Positions 41,189 through 49,472 of a DNA stretch of 64,000 bases are shown in pieces. The stretch comes from Sphingomonas sp. Leaf230. GTDB lineage: Bacteria; Pseudomonadota; Alphaproteobacteria; Sphingomonadales; Sphingomonadaceae. The DNA lies in the NCBI RefSeq assembly GCF_001421745.1, contig NZ_LMKW01000010.1:215131-279130 (forward strand), written 5' to 3'. The translations under genes were made by a program, and so were the position numbers. Under the pieces are notes generated by a model. It worked only from the letters and a program-made list of their open reading frames with translations, had not been told where the DNA came from and searched no databases. Each line of letters opens with the position of its first letter. Positions within the stretch are counted from its first letter, which is position 1.

Positions 41189-41911
41189 CTACGGAGCAGA
41201 GACTCCCGCCCCCGGCTTCCCACACACCACCGGCCCACCGGCCGCTGCATCGACGCGGCATTTCGCGTTGCCGGTGATCGTTACCGTTCCCAGCCCGCTG
41301 TTGGTCACCTGCGCGGTATAGCGCGCCGCCGCCTTCGTCTCGCCGACACCGTCGAGGTGGACGGTCAGGTCGTTGACCGCCAGCCCCGATGCGTCGATCG
41401 CGCCCGGCCCGCTCGTCACGAGGCGCGCGCGCGCCGCGCGGCCGGCGAGCGTCATCTGACCGGTGCCGATCAGCGTCGCGTTCAGCTGATCGGTATCGGC
41501 CGCCGCGAGGGCCAAGCTCCCGTTACCGCTGACCGTCACGTCGACGCGCATGCCGCGCATCTTCGCGATCGTCAGCCGCCCGCCGGCCGCGACGCTGGCC
41601 GAGGTCAGCTCGGGTGTCGAGAGCGTCACGACGGTCGGCCCCGCCCCGCCGCCGCCGCGCGTCTGCTCGCCCCAGCCGCCGGTGCCCTTGCGCACCGACA
41701 GCGTGGTACCATCGACCCGGACGGCCACATCGTCCCCCCTGCCCGGGCCGGTGATGGTCGCACGCGGCGAGCCTATCGTGACGCGGACCTCGAACGGCCC
41801 CTCGACCCGCACGCGATCGAAGCTGCCGACCGAGACCGTCCGGCTCGTCGCGGAAGACTGGGCGAATGCCGGCGAGGACAGGATCAGCGACGCGGCGAGC
41901 AGATATCTCAT
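41189..41911 (-). CDS. exported GIN-domain (DUF2807) protein
   Basis: This 240-residue protein has a Sec signal peptide (SLILSSPAFA/QSS, about 1-17) and one right-handed beta-helix of GIN type (FDRVRVEGPFEVRVTIG, LSVRKGTG, then VTVSGNGSLALAAADTDQ). C-terminal Cys residues (AKCRVD; VVCGKPG) may form a disulfide. It is periplasmic or surface exposed; function unknown. It follows a related lipoprotein gene by 49 bp, suggesting a tandem duplication within one transcript. Confidence 0.85.
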   Translation of the reverse strand: MRYLLAASLILSSPAFAQSSATSRTVSVGSFDRVRVEGPFEVRVTIGSPRATITGPGRGDDVAVRVDGTTLSVRKGTGGWGEQTRGGGGAGPTVVTLSTPELTSASVAAGGRLTIAKMRGMRVDVTVSGNGSLALAAADTDQLNATLIGTGQMTLAGRAARARLVTSGPGAIDASGLAVNDLTVHLDGVGETKAAARYTAQVTNSGLGTVTITGNAKCRVDAAAGGPVVCGKPGAGVSAP

Positions 41912-41960
41912 GCCCGCGAACGTCGCCGGTTATGTACCCTCGCGCAAGTCCGGCGGCGGC

Positions 41961-42692
41961 TTACCGCCCGCAGCGGACCCGCCCCGAACCCATCTTGGAG
42001 ATCGTACAGCGGGATTGCGGCCCGAGATCGACGTCACCCGAGCCCAACATGGCGACCTTGGCAGCGCCGTTCACCACCGCGCGCACGCTTCCCGAACCGG
42101 CGATCTCGACGGTCGCCGATTGCGCCTCAAATCGCGTGCCGTCGAGATCACCCGAGCCTGCGATGTCCACCTTCAGATCGCGTGCCGTGCCGCTCGCATG
42201 CGCGGTACCCGATCCGGCGATCGAGAATTTCGCAACGTCGACCTTGATCGCGGCGATATCGAGATTGCCCGATCCGGCGATTCCGCCCTCGAACCCACCG
42301 CCCTCGACACGGTCCACGGCCATGTTGCCCGATCCCGAAACGCTCGCGTCGGTCAGCCGTGGCAGGGTGACGTACACCTTCACCTTGGCGCCCTTGCTCC
42401 AGCCCAAGCTTGCCCCGTTCTTGCGACCGATATTGAGCGTATCGCCGTCACGCTCGATGCGCAGACGATCGAGTTGTTCGCTCGGCCCCTCGGCGCGAAC
42501 CGAGAAGCCGGTGCCGACGCGGACGTCGACATCGTCCGAGCCACGAAGGTCGATGCCGTTGAAACCGGCGACCTGGAAGGTCCGGGTGGTCCCCGAACCC
42601 GCCGCCGCAGCCCCCGAGCCTTCATTGTCGCCGTTCCAGCTGAACGAGCAGGCCGCGAGAGGAATGATCAGTCCGAGCGCAAGAAAGTTCAT
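41961..42692 (-). CDS. GIN-domain (DUF2807) lipoprotein
   Basis: This 243-residue lipoprotein has lipobox LAAC with acylated C15. A Gly/Ala linker and a DUF2807 beta-helix follow, with repeated SGSGN/AGSGD turns (SVSGSGNMAVDRV, IAGSGNLDIAAIK, IAGSGDLDGTRFE). The start is fixed by AGGAGG at ideal spacing. Function is unknown; related proteins are envelope adhesin-like or head domains. It is paralogous to the downstream gene at 41189. Two Cys residues near the C-terminus (SRCTISKM; RVRCGR) could pair. Confidence 0.9.
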   Translation of the reverse strand: MNFLALGLIIPLAACSFSWNGDNEGSGAAAAGSGTTRTFQVAGFNGIDLRGSDDVDVRVGTGFSVRAEGPSEQLDRLRIERDGDTLNIGRKNGASLGWSKGAKVKVYVTLPRLTDASVSGSGNMAVDRVEGGGFEGGIAGSGNLDIAAIKVDVAKFSIAGSGTAHASGTARDLKVDIAGSGDLDGTRFEAQSATVEIAGSGSVRAVVNGAAKVAMLGSGDVDLGPQSRCTISKMGSGRVRCGR

Positions 42693-42810
42693 CGCATCCT
42701 CCTGTGTATTATTAACACAATACACCCGCTACTGGACGGCGCAATGAGAAACTTGTCTGGCGCTGGCTCGCTGCACGGCCCCCTATCTTGAGGAAGGAAG
42801 CAGCAGAACG

Positions 42811-42840
42811 AAAAAGGGCGGCCCCGCAGGACCGCCCTTT
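42811..42840 (-). terminator. rho-independent terminator of carD
   Basis: AAAGGGCGG and CCGCCCTTT arms around a 10-nt loop. On the minus strand it ends in a T-run, 24 bp after the carD stop. Confidence 0.85.
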
Positions 42841-42863
42841 CGTCTCGGCAAAGCGCCCGGCGG

Positions 42864-43397
42864 TTATGCCGGCACCTTGTCCTTGTTGTAAATCGCGGCC
42901 GCGGCGCGGAGGATGTCGAGGATCTTCTCCTGCGCCTTGGGCTCGTCGAGCTCTTCCATCGCCGCCAGTTCGCGGGCGAGGCGGCTGGTCGCGCCTTCGA
43001 AGATCTGGCGCTCGGAATAGCTCTGCTCGGGCTGGTCGTCGGCACGGAACAGATCGCGGACCACTTCGGCGATCGACACGAGGTCGCCCGAGTTGATCTT
43101 CGCTTCATATTCCTGCGCACGGCGCGACCACATGGTGCGCTTGACCTTGGGCTTGCCCTTGAGCGTGTCCATCGCCTCGCGCATCGTCTTGTCCGACGAC
43201 AGCTTGCGCATGCCGACGCTTTCGGCCTTGTTGGTCGGAACGCGGAGCGTCATGCGCTCCTTCTCAAACCGGAGGACGTAGAGTTCCAGTGTCATGCCGG
43301 CGATTTCCGAGCGCTGGAGCTCGATCACACGGCCGACTCCGTGCTTGGGATAAACGACGAAATCACCGACATCGAAGGACAGTGCCTTGGCAGCCAT
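42864..43397 (-). CDS. carD: CarD family transcriptional regulator
   Basis: This 177-residue protein has an N-terminal RNA-polymerase-interaction (Tudor-like) domain, SFDVGDFVVYPKHGVGRVIE, then YVLRFEKERMTLRVP, and a helical DNA-binding C-domain (TMREAMDTLKGKPKVKRTMW, SRRAQEYEAKINSGDL). CarD binds the RNAP beta subunit and stabilises open complexes, notably at rRNA promoters. The start at 43397 has GGAAAGG upstream; codons before it are not conserved. A strong terminator follows. It is downstream of fdxA on the same strand. Confidence 0.96.
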   Translation of the reverse strand: MAAKALSFDVGDFVVYPKHGVGRVIELQRSEIAGMTLELYVLRFEKERMTLRVPTNKAESVGMRKLSSDKTMREAMDTLKGKPKVKRTMWSRRAQEYEAKINSGDLVSIAEVVRDLFRADDQPEQSYSERQIFEGATSRLARELAAMEELDEPKAQEKILDILRAAAAIYNKDKVPA

Positions 43398-43599
43398 TTG
43401 GGGCCTTTCCGGATCAGGCCTCCACGCGACGCCTCGACGAAGGACTCGTCGCTGCTGCATCGGGGGAGGGATAGGTCTGTACGTCAAGCGGATGACGTGA
43501 ATCATCGCGCCCGTCGCGGACCCATCTAGCAGCTTTGCAACAAAATTACCAGCCGAACGTGGCAGGCGGCTTGCCCTTTTCGGGATTCGCCGCCTCTTC

Positions 43600-43941
43600 T
43601 CAGTCGCCTGCGCCGGGTTCGGGCGAGAAATACTTGTCGAACTTGCCCTCGACGCCCTTCATCGCGTCGGCGTCCGGCGGCGTCTGGTTGTCGTTGCGCG
43701 TGACGTTGGGCCATTGCGCCGAGAACGTCGTGTTCAGCTCGAGCCACTGCTCCAGCCCGCTCTCGGTGTCGGGCAGGATCGCTTCGGCGGGGCATTCCGG
43801 CTCGCACACGCCGCAGTCGATGCACTCGCTGGGATTGATCACCAGCATGTTCTCGCCTTCGTAGAAGCAGTCGACCGGGCACACTTCCACGCAGTCCATG
43901 TACTTGCAGCGGATGCAGGCATCGGTGACGACGTAGGTCAT
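43600..43941 (-). CDS. fdxA: seven-iron ferredoxin FdxA
   Basis: This 113-residue ferredoxin has cysteines C9, C12, C17, C21 ([18 protein letters not shown]) and C40, C43, C46, C50 ([12 protein letters not shown]). Spacing is that of [3Fe-4S][4Fe-4S] ferredoxins of the Azotobacter FdI type, with an extended C-terminus ([14 protein letters not shown]). It is a cytoplasmic electron carrier. AGGAG precedes the ATG at 43941. Its neighbours carD and the S4/helicase pair form a block found in many alphaproteobacteria. Confidence 0.97.
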   Translation of the reverse strand: MTYVVTDACIRCKYMDCVEVCPVDCFYEGENMLVINPSECIDCGVCEPECPAEAILPDTESGLEQWLELNTTFSAQWPNVTRNDNQTPPDADAMKGVEGKFDKYFSPEPGAGD

Positions 43942-44085
43942 TGCAGAACTCCTGGGCCGGATTCCTTTCCGGCGACGAACGTGCCAGCGGTTATGCGCGC
44001 ATGCCGGTCGCGTCAATCATAGCAAGCCTTCTGCGAGACGTTATCACGCTTTGTCGCTTCGATTTCACACTGCCCAACCCCCTTC

Positions 44086-44167
44086 CGTCATCCTGACGAA
44101 AGTCAGGATCCAGGATACCAAGGATGGCGTCTCGTGGCTCTGGGTCCGGACGTTCGTCAGGATGACG
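44086..44167. repeat. palindromic repeat, family B-like copy 4 (82 bp)
   Basis: CGTCATCCTGACGAAAGTCA is mirrored by a GTTCGTCAGGATGACG arm. The outer CGTCAT/ATGACG ends match copy 3. It sits between fdxA and the S4 gene. Confidence 0.8.
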
Positions 44168-44194
44168 ACGATCGGTCGTGTCGAGCCTCGTCGG

Positions 44195-44488
44195 TCACTC
44201 GGAAGCCTGATCACGGACGGTACCGGCCGGCGTCTTCCCCGCAATCAAATCCTGATAGCATCCTTGCGCCTCGGGCGCCGGCCCCCGTCGCGCTGGCAGC
44301 GCCTCGACCCGGATCACCCGAACCTGATCGGCCACTGCAAACGTCAGCACATTCCCAATCCGAACCGGGCAATGCGCGCGATCGATCGGACGACCATCGA
44401 TGCGCAGATGCCCCTTCTCGGCGATCGCCTGCGCGGCGCTGCGCGTCTTCGCGAGCCGCACGAACCACAGGAACCGATCGATCCGCAT
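44195..44488 (-). CDS. S4 domain RNA-binding protein
   Basis: This 97-residue protein has an S4 fold: MRIDRFLWFVRLAKTRSAAQ, AIAEKGHLRIDGRPID, then VLTFAVADQVRVIRVEAL. It is a relative of Hsp15 (HslR), which binds stalled 50S subunits and rescues peptidyl-tRNA-bearing 50S. The start at 44488 has AAGG upstream; an upstream ATG at 44503 would overlap the helicase stop. It is 7 bp behind the SUV3-like helicase and clearly co-transcribed. Confidence 0.9.
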   Translation of the reverse strand: MRIDRFLWFVRLAKTRSAAQAIAEKGHLRIDGRPIDRAHCPVRIGNVLTFAVADQVRVIRVEALPARRGPAPEAQGCYQDLIAGKTPAGTVRDQASE

Positions 44489-44495
44489 CGCGCCT

Positions 44496-46988
44496 TCAAC
44501 CATGGCGAACCAGTGCGGCCAGCCCGGCAAAGGCGTTCTGCCGCGACGGATCGATCGGCGTCGGAGCCACAGCCCGCGCCGGCGGACGCCCGCGCCAGAC
44601 CCAGCGCGGTGTGTCCCCCGCCAGCGCCTTGAACCCGAGTTCGGTCATCAACCGCTCCAGCGACGCGGCATCGACGCCGATCGAAGTCGCCAGAGCAGGA
44701 TCGGGCGCGAACGGCGTACGACCCTGCCGCGAGTCGTGCGCGGCACGTGCGATGCGCTCGATCAGGTCGATCCGGACTGCCTGGAGTCCAAGCGGACGGA
44801 ACCCCGCCTCCAGAACCGCACCCGTGCTGCCACGCGTCAGCACGGTCGCCCCATCTCGCGGGGCGGCTATCGTCGTACCGCGTGCCGCCGCGAGGATGCG
44901 CCGCCAGCGCGCCGACTCGGGCTTGAGCAACCGCACATCGAACAGGTCGAGCGCGCCGACCGTGATCCCGATCTTGCGCAACCGCTTGCGCTCCTCGGGA
45001 TCGATGGCGTCGAGTGCGAGCCGCATCGGCAACCGCGGCAGGATCCCGCCGGCCTCCTCGATCGCGCTGGCGACCGCACGCAACGCCGGCGTGGCATTCG
45101 GATCACGACTCAGTTCGGCGAGGTGGACCAGTACGGCGATCCGCCGCTTGAGCATCACCCCGAGCCACAGCGACAGCCGCGCCTCGATTCGATCGCGCGC
45201 GGGCTTGTCGAGGCAGTCGAGCGATCGGTCGAGGATCAGCTTCGGCCGCGCGAACGACGGCCCCGCGCCAAGCTTGGCGACCGGGTGACCCGCCCAGATG
45301 ATCTGCGCCACATCGTCGAGCGCGATATCGGCGTCCGGCGCATCGACCAGCGATTGCCCGCGCCGCGACCGCTCGCCGGTGAGACGCTTCTCCGCCGCCG
45401 CGAGCAGCAGGCGCTTGTCGCTCGCCCGCGCGTCCGCCGCGACGGTGAAGCGGAACCCGTCGAGGCGACCGATCGGATGATCCTCGACCATCACCTCGCC
45501 CTCGGGGCCGATCACCACCGGCAGCGCGCCCGCATCCGCACCGATCTGACGCATCAGCGCGGTCGTGCGCTTGTCGACGAACCGTTGCGTCAGGCTAGCA
45601 TGGAGCGCATCCGACAGGCGTTCTTCGAGCGCCGCCGTGCGCGCCGCCCACAGCGTAGGCTCGGCGAGCCAGTCGGCGCGCTGCGCGATATACGCCCAGA
45701 TCCGTGTCGCCGCGATCCGCCCGGCGATCACCGGCACGTCGCCCGCCACCGTATCAAGCCGCGCGATCTCGTCCGCGAACCACTGGTGCGGGATATGCCC
45801 GCGCCCCTCGCTGAGGTGCCCGAACACCCGTGATACGAACCGCGCATGCGGATCGAGGCCGACTTTCCGAAAATCGGGCAACCCGCAAGCAGCCCACAGT
45901 CGCGCGACCATCGCCGGATGCCGCGCCCGCTCGCGGACCCAGCCCTCCTCGGCCAACCGCTTCAGCACGCCGAGATCGAGCGCCTGAGGCGCGGCGCGCA
46001 GGACACCCGCGGGAGGGCGCGCTTCGAGGCTTGCGACCAGCGCGTCGATGCTCGCGTAATCGGGTTCGCCCTGTCGCCAGTAGAGGTTTTCCAGCCGCGG
46101 AAACCGGTGTTCCTCGATCGCCAGCACTTCCTCGGGCAGGAACGCGCCGGGGCCGTCGTCCGACAGCGCGCCGAACGTGCCATCACGCTGGTGTCGCCCC
46201 GCACGGCCGGCGATCTGCGCCATTTCGGCCACCGTGAGGCGACGCTGACGCTTGCCGTCGAACTTGTTTAGGCTGGCGAACGCGACGTGCGCGACGTCCA
46301 TGTTGAGACCCATGCCGATCGCGTCGGTGGCGACCAGGTAATCGACCTCGCCTGCCTGAAACATCGCGACCTGCGCGTTGCGGGTGCGCGGCGACAGCGC
46401 CCCCATCACCACCGCCGCACCACCGCGCAGACGCCGCAGCATCTCGGCGACCGCGTACACTTCCTCCGCCGAGAACGCGACGATCGCCGACCGCTTGGGC
46501 AGGCGGCTGATCTTTTTCGCGCCCGCATAGGTCAGCGTCGAGAAGCGCGGCCGGTTGACGATCTCCGCGCCGGGGACGAGCTTCTTGATCATCGGCCGCA
46601 ACGCCTCGGATCCGAGGATCATCGTCTCCTCGCGTCCCCGCGCGCGCATCAGGCGGTCGGTAAACACATGCCCGCGCTCCGGGTCGGCGCCCAATTGCGC
46701 CTCGTCCAGTCCGACGAAGGCAACGTCGCGATCGGGCATCGATTCGGCGGTACACAGGAACCAGCGTGCATCGGGCGGCACGATCTTCTCTTCGCCCGTG
46801 ACCAACGCCACGCGGTTCGCACCCTTGATGGCAACGACGCGGTCGTAGACCTCGCGCGCGAGTAGGCGCAGCGGGAAACCGATCATGCCGCTGGAATGCG
46901 CGCACATCCGCTCGATCGCGAGGTGCGTCTTGCCCGTGTTGGTCGGGCCGAGAATCGCGGTCACGCCAGCGGAGACTTCGTCGCTCAT
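44496..46988 (-). CDS. SUV3-like DExH RNA helicase
   Basis: This protein of about 830 residues has motif I GPTNTGKTH (14-22), the FPLRLLAREVYDR segment, motif II LDEAQLG, helicase C-domain VATDAIGMGLNMDVAHVAF and QIAGRAGRHQRDGTFG. This is the SUV3/Ski2-like set known from mitochondrial RNA degradosomes and common in alphaproteobacteria. The C-terminal part (from about 480) is long and lineage specific. It probably unwinds structured RNA for decay or ribosome work, in line with the co-transcribed S4 gene. Start MSDEVSAG (46988) is preferred; ATG 47000 is an alternative. Confidence 0.92.
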   Translation of the reverse strand: MSDEVSAGVTAILGPTNTGKTHLAIERMCAHSSGMIGFPLRLLAREVYDRVVAIKGANRVALVTGEEKIVPPDARWFLCTAESMPDRDVAFVGLDEAQLGADPERGHVFTDRLMRARGREETMILGSEALRPMIKKLVPGAEIVNRPRFSTLTYAGAKKISRLPKRSAIVAFSAEEVYAVAEMLRRLRGGAAVVMGALSPRTRNAQVAMFQAGEVDYLVATDAIGMGLNMDVAHVAFASLNKFDGKRQRRLTVAEMAQIAGRAGRHQRDGTFGALSDDGPGAFLPEEVLAIEEHRFPRLENLYWRQGEPDYASIDALVASLEARPPAGVLRAAPQALDLGVLKRLAEEGWVRERARHPAMVARLWAACGLPDFRKVGLDPHARFVSRVFGHLSEGRGHIPHQWFADEIARLDTVAGDVPVIAGRIAATRIWAYIAQRADWLAEPTLWAARTAALEERLSDALHASLTQRFVDKRTTALMRQIGADAGALPVVIGPEGEVMVEDHPIGRLDGFRFTVAADARASDKRLLLAAAEKRLTGERSRRGQSLVDAPDADIALDDVAQIIWAGHPVAKLGAGPSFARPKLILDRSLDCLDKPARDRIEARLSLWLGVMLKRRIAVLVHLAELSRDPNATPALRAVASAIEEAGGILPRLPMRLALDAIDPEERKRLRKIGITVGALDLFDVRLLKPESARWRRILAAARGTTIAAPRDGATVLTRGSTGAVLEAGFRPLGLQAVRIDLIERIARAAHDSRQGRTPFAPDPALATSIGVDAASLERLMTELGFKALAGDTPRWVWRGRPPARAVAPTPIDPSRQNAFAGLAALVRHG

Positions 46989-47382
46989 GGTGGGCAACAT
47001 CGGGGGTAAAGTGGGCTGGCGCAATGACCTGGGTGGAATTGCGCGGTGTTGGCGGGGTGAATGTTGGGTTCGTTCGATCATCGAGCTTCGGTGTCCGCCT
47101 CAATCTAAAACCACCCCGGCGAAGGCCGGGGCCCAATTGGGGAACAGGCTTAACGGAGGTCCGCGCTTCATCACCTTGGCCTACCCTATTGTGCCCCGGC
47201 CTTCGCCGGGGTGGTGGATAAAGTTCGGACGCCTTCTAAAACCCAGACAGGGAAGCAGGATCATCAGTCCCTAAACTCGCCCGCCCCGACCCGAGCACGC
47301 CCCGCCGCCGCCAAGCCCAACAATCGGCCCGGTTAATTTGACTTTAGCATGTCCTCGCCACAACCCGACGCTCGCGCTGGGG
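46989..47382. other. 394-bp gap between SUV3-like helicase and M23 peptidase
   Basis: No gene is supported. It contains a REPIN-like unit (47110-47215) and presumably the two divergent promoters, which could not be resolved. Confidence 0.7.
47110..47215. repeat. REPIN-like unit, family A copy 3 (106 bp)
   Basis: ACCACCCCGGCGAAGGCCGG and CCCCGGCCTTCGCCGGGGTG arms flank a core with CTTAACGGAGGTCCGCGC. The right arm has one change (ATTGTGCCCC for ATTGGGCCCC). Confidence 0.9.
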
Positions 47383-48915
47383 ATGAAACGGCGCACGAGC
47401 ATTCGGACGATTTCGGGGCGGACACGCGTGTACTTGCAGAAGGATCAGGCGCTGGAACTGGCGGGCGGCGGGGCGCGCGGCTTTGGTCGCGCGCTCGATC
47501 GGCAACCGGATATTGGTCCAGAGGCTGCCCCCTCGCGGATCGACTGGGTGCCCGATCTCGGTACTCGGATCGGTAGTCGCGACTGGTGGCGCGGGCTCGC
47601 GACCTGCACCGTGCTGTGTGCCGCGACCGTCATGCTAACGCCAGGGTTCAAGCCGCTGCTCGGTGCAGTGCCGTCGCCACTGGCCGGCGCCGAGTGGGAG
47701 GAGACGCGCGCGCAGGGCATTGCGCCGCTCGGCCAGGGCGCGACCACCGGGCGGCGGATGGCGGCGAACGATCTCGTCGCGCCACTCGCCGATGCGCCCG
47801 AACGGCCGACGCTCGAACTGTCCGCGACGCTCGGCCAGGGCGATGCGTTCGACCGGGCGCTGATACGCGCGGGCGTCGGTCGGAACGATGCCGAGGCCGC
47901 CGCGGCGCTGGTCGCGCAGTCGGTCGATCCGAGGGCCATTCCGGCGGGCACGCGGATCGCGCTGACGCTCGGGCGGCGGCCGGATCGCACCGTCGCGCGG
48001 CCGCTGGACAAGCTCGATTTCCGTGCGCGGTTCGATCTGGCGCTGTCGCTGACGCGCGGCGCGGGCGGGCTGACCGTGAACCGCAAGCCGATCGCGGTCG
48101 ATACGACGCCGTTGCGCATCCAGGGCCTGGTCGGCTCCAGCCTATACCGATCCGCGCGTGCCGCCGGTGTTCCCGGAAAGGCCGTAGAGTCGTTCATCAA
48201 GGCGATCTCGACGCGACTTTTGATCGGCCGCGACGTGACGGCGGCGGACACCTTCGACGTCATCGTGGAGCGTGAGCGTGCCGCAACCGGTGAGACCCGG
48301 ATCGGCGAGCTGCTGTTCGCCGGGATCGATCAGGCACGACGCAAAGTGCAACTCGTGCGGTTCGCGCCGGACGCGACGAACGTTGATGCCGATGACGAGT
48401 CGAGTCGCGGCGGCTGGTTCGATGCGAACGGCCAGACCGAACGCCGCGCCGTTTCTGGCATGCCGGTCACCGGCCGGATCACGTCGAACTACGGCATGCG
48501 GTTCCACCCGCTGCTGGGCTTCACGCGGATGCACAAGGGCCTCGACATCGGCGCACCGTACGGATCGCCGATCCACGCGATGACCGATGGCATCGTGGCG
48601 TTCGCAGGCCGGACCGGCGGCTACGGCAATTTCGTCAAACTGATGCACGGTGGCGGGATGGCGAGCGGATACGGCCATATGAGCCGGATCGCGGTGTCAT
48701 CGGGCACGCGGGTCCGGCAGGGCCAGGTGATCGGTTATGTCGGCTCGACGGGAATGTCGACCGGCCCGCATCTGCACTGGGAAGTGTGGAAGAACGGCGC
48801 GGCCATCAACCCGCGATCGGTCTCGTTTGCGAGCGTGGCGCAGTTGTCGGGGGAGAAACTGCGCGCGTTCAAGGCAAGGGTCGCTCAGCTGCTGGCAATA
48901 CGGGTCGGCGCCTAA
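47383..48915 (+). CDS. membrane-anchored M23 family peptidase
   Basis: This protein of about 510 residues has one N-terminal membrane helix (about 70-86, LATCTVLCAATVML). A periplasmic region with an OapA/LysM-like LVGSSLYRSARAAGVPGKAV segment follows (about 255-275). The C-terminal LytM domain has ITSNYGMRFHPLLGFTRMHK, GLDIGAPYGSPI and STGPHLHWEVW, with the zinc H/D and HxH residues intact. It should cleave peptidoglycan cross-links or activate amidases. Start 47383 is the first ATG; a TTG at 47338 is possible. It is unlinked to the first M23 gene (7090). Confidence 0.92.
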   Translation: MKRRTSIRTISGRTRVYLQKDQALELAGGGARGFGRALDRQPDIGPEAAPSRIDWVPDLGTRIGSRDWWRGLATCTVLCAATVMLTPGFKPLLGAVPSPLAGAEWEETRAQGIAPLGQGATTGRRMAANDLVAPLADAPERPTLELSATLGQGDAFDRALIRAGVGRNDAEAAAALVAQSVDPRAIPAGTRIALTLGRRPDRTVARPLDKLDFRARFDLALSLTRGAGGLTVNRKPIAVDTTPLRIQGLVGSSLYRSARAAGVPGKAVESFIKAISTRLLIGRDVTAADTFDVIVERERAATGETRIGELLFAGIDQARRKVQLVRFAPDATNVDADDESSRGGWFDANGQTERRAVSGMPVTGRITSNYGMRFHPLLGFTRMHKGLDIGAPYGSPIHAMTDGIVAFAGRTGGYGNFVKLMHGGGMASGYGHMSRIAVSSGTRVRQGQVIGYVGSTGMSTGPHLHWEVWKNGAAINPRSVSFASVAQLSGEKLRAFKARVAQLLAIRVGA

Positions 48916-49070
48916 CCATCTGATGAACGTCGACGCGGTGCGCGACGGCGGCATCGACGGAATTTGTTGTTGGTTGCCCATTGCGAACCGTGCGCTCGTC
49001 ATCAACGTGAGGAACGGCTATTCTTCGCGCGAATGGCCCGTTGCATTGGCCGACATTGCTCGGAGGACTC

Positions 49071-49385
49071 GTGGCGAACTCTTTTCTTCACGGCACTGTC
49101 CATACCGCCAGCGACGATCTCCAGTCGGCGATCTGCTCCGATCCAAGCCTCTTTGCACTGTGGCAGACGCTGACGCCGCTCGGCCGGAACGAGTTCATCT
49201 GCTGGATAGAGGACGCGAAACAGCCGAAAACGCGCCAGCGCCGCATAGAGCGTACGGGTCAGGAGCTGTTCGAGGGCAAGAAGCGCCCCTGTTGCTGGGC
49301 GGGCTGCATTCACCGTACCGACAAGGCCCCGAGCCGATGGCAGCAGGCCGTCCTGATCGACCGGAAAGCAAAGAACGGCATGTGA
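49071..49385 (+). CDS. YdeI/OmpD-associated family protein
   Basis: This 104-residue protein contains the YdeI hallmark near its C-terminal half: LWQTLTPLGRNEFICWIEDA, KQPKTRQRRIERTGQELFEG and KKRPCCWAG. GTG at 49071 is chosen because GGAGGA (49062-49067) sits just upstream; a TTG at 49041 is less likely. Such proteins are linked to stress or bacteriocin tolerance in the literature, but the mechanism is unknown. It converges with the HerA-like gene. Confidence 0.8.
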   Translation: MANSFLHGTVHTASDDLQSAICSDPSLFALWQTLTPLGRNEFICWIEDAKQPKTRQRRIERTGQELFEGKKRPCCWAGCIHRTDKAPSRWQQAVLIDRKAKNGM

Positions 49386-49472
49386 TCACGTGCACGATCA
49401 GATCCCCCTCTTTTACCGGAATACAGCTAACGACGGGTTATGCTTGTCGATCCCTGCACTGACCGATCGCAC

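Noticed and set aside
49380..49420. Hairpin at TGATCACGTGCACGATCA as terminator of the YdeI-like gene
   Set aside because: It is imperfect, overlaps the stop codon and lacks a T-run; support is too weak to list.
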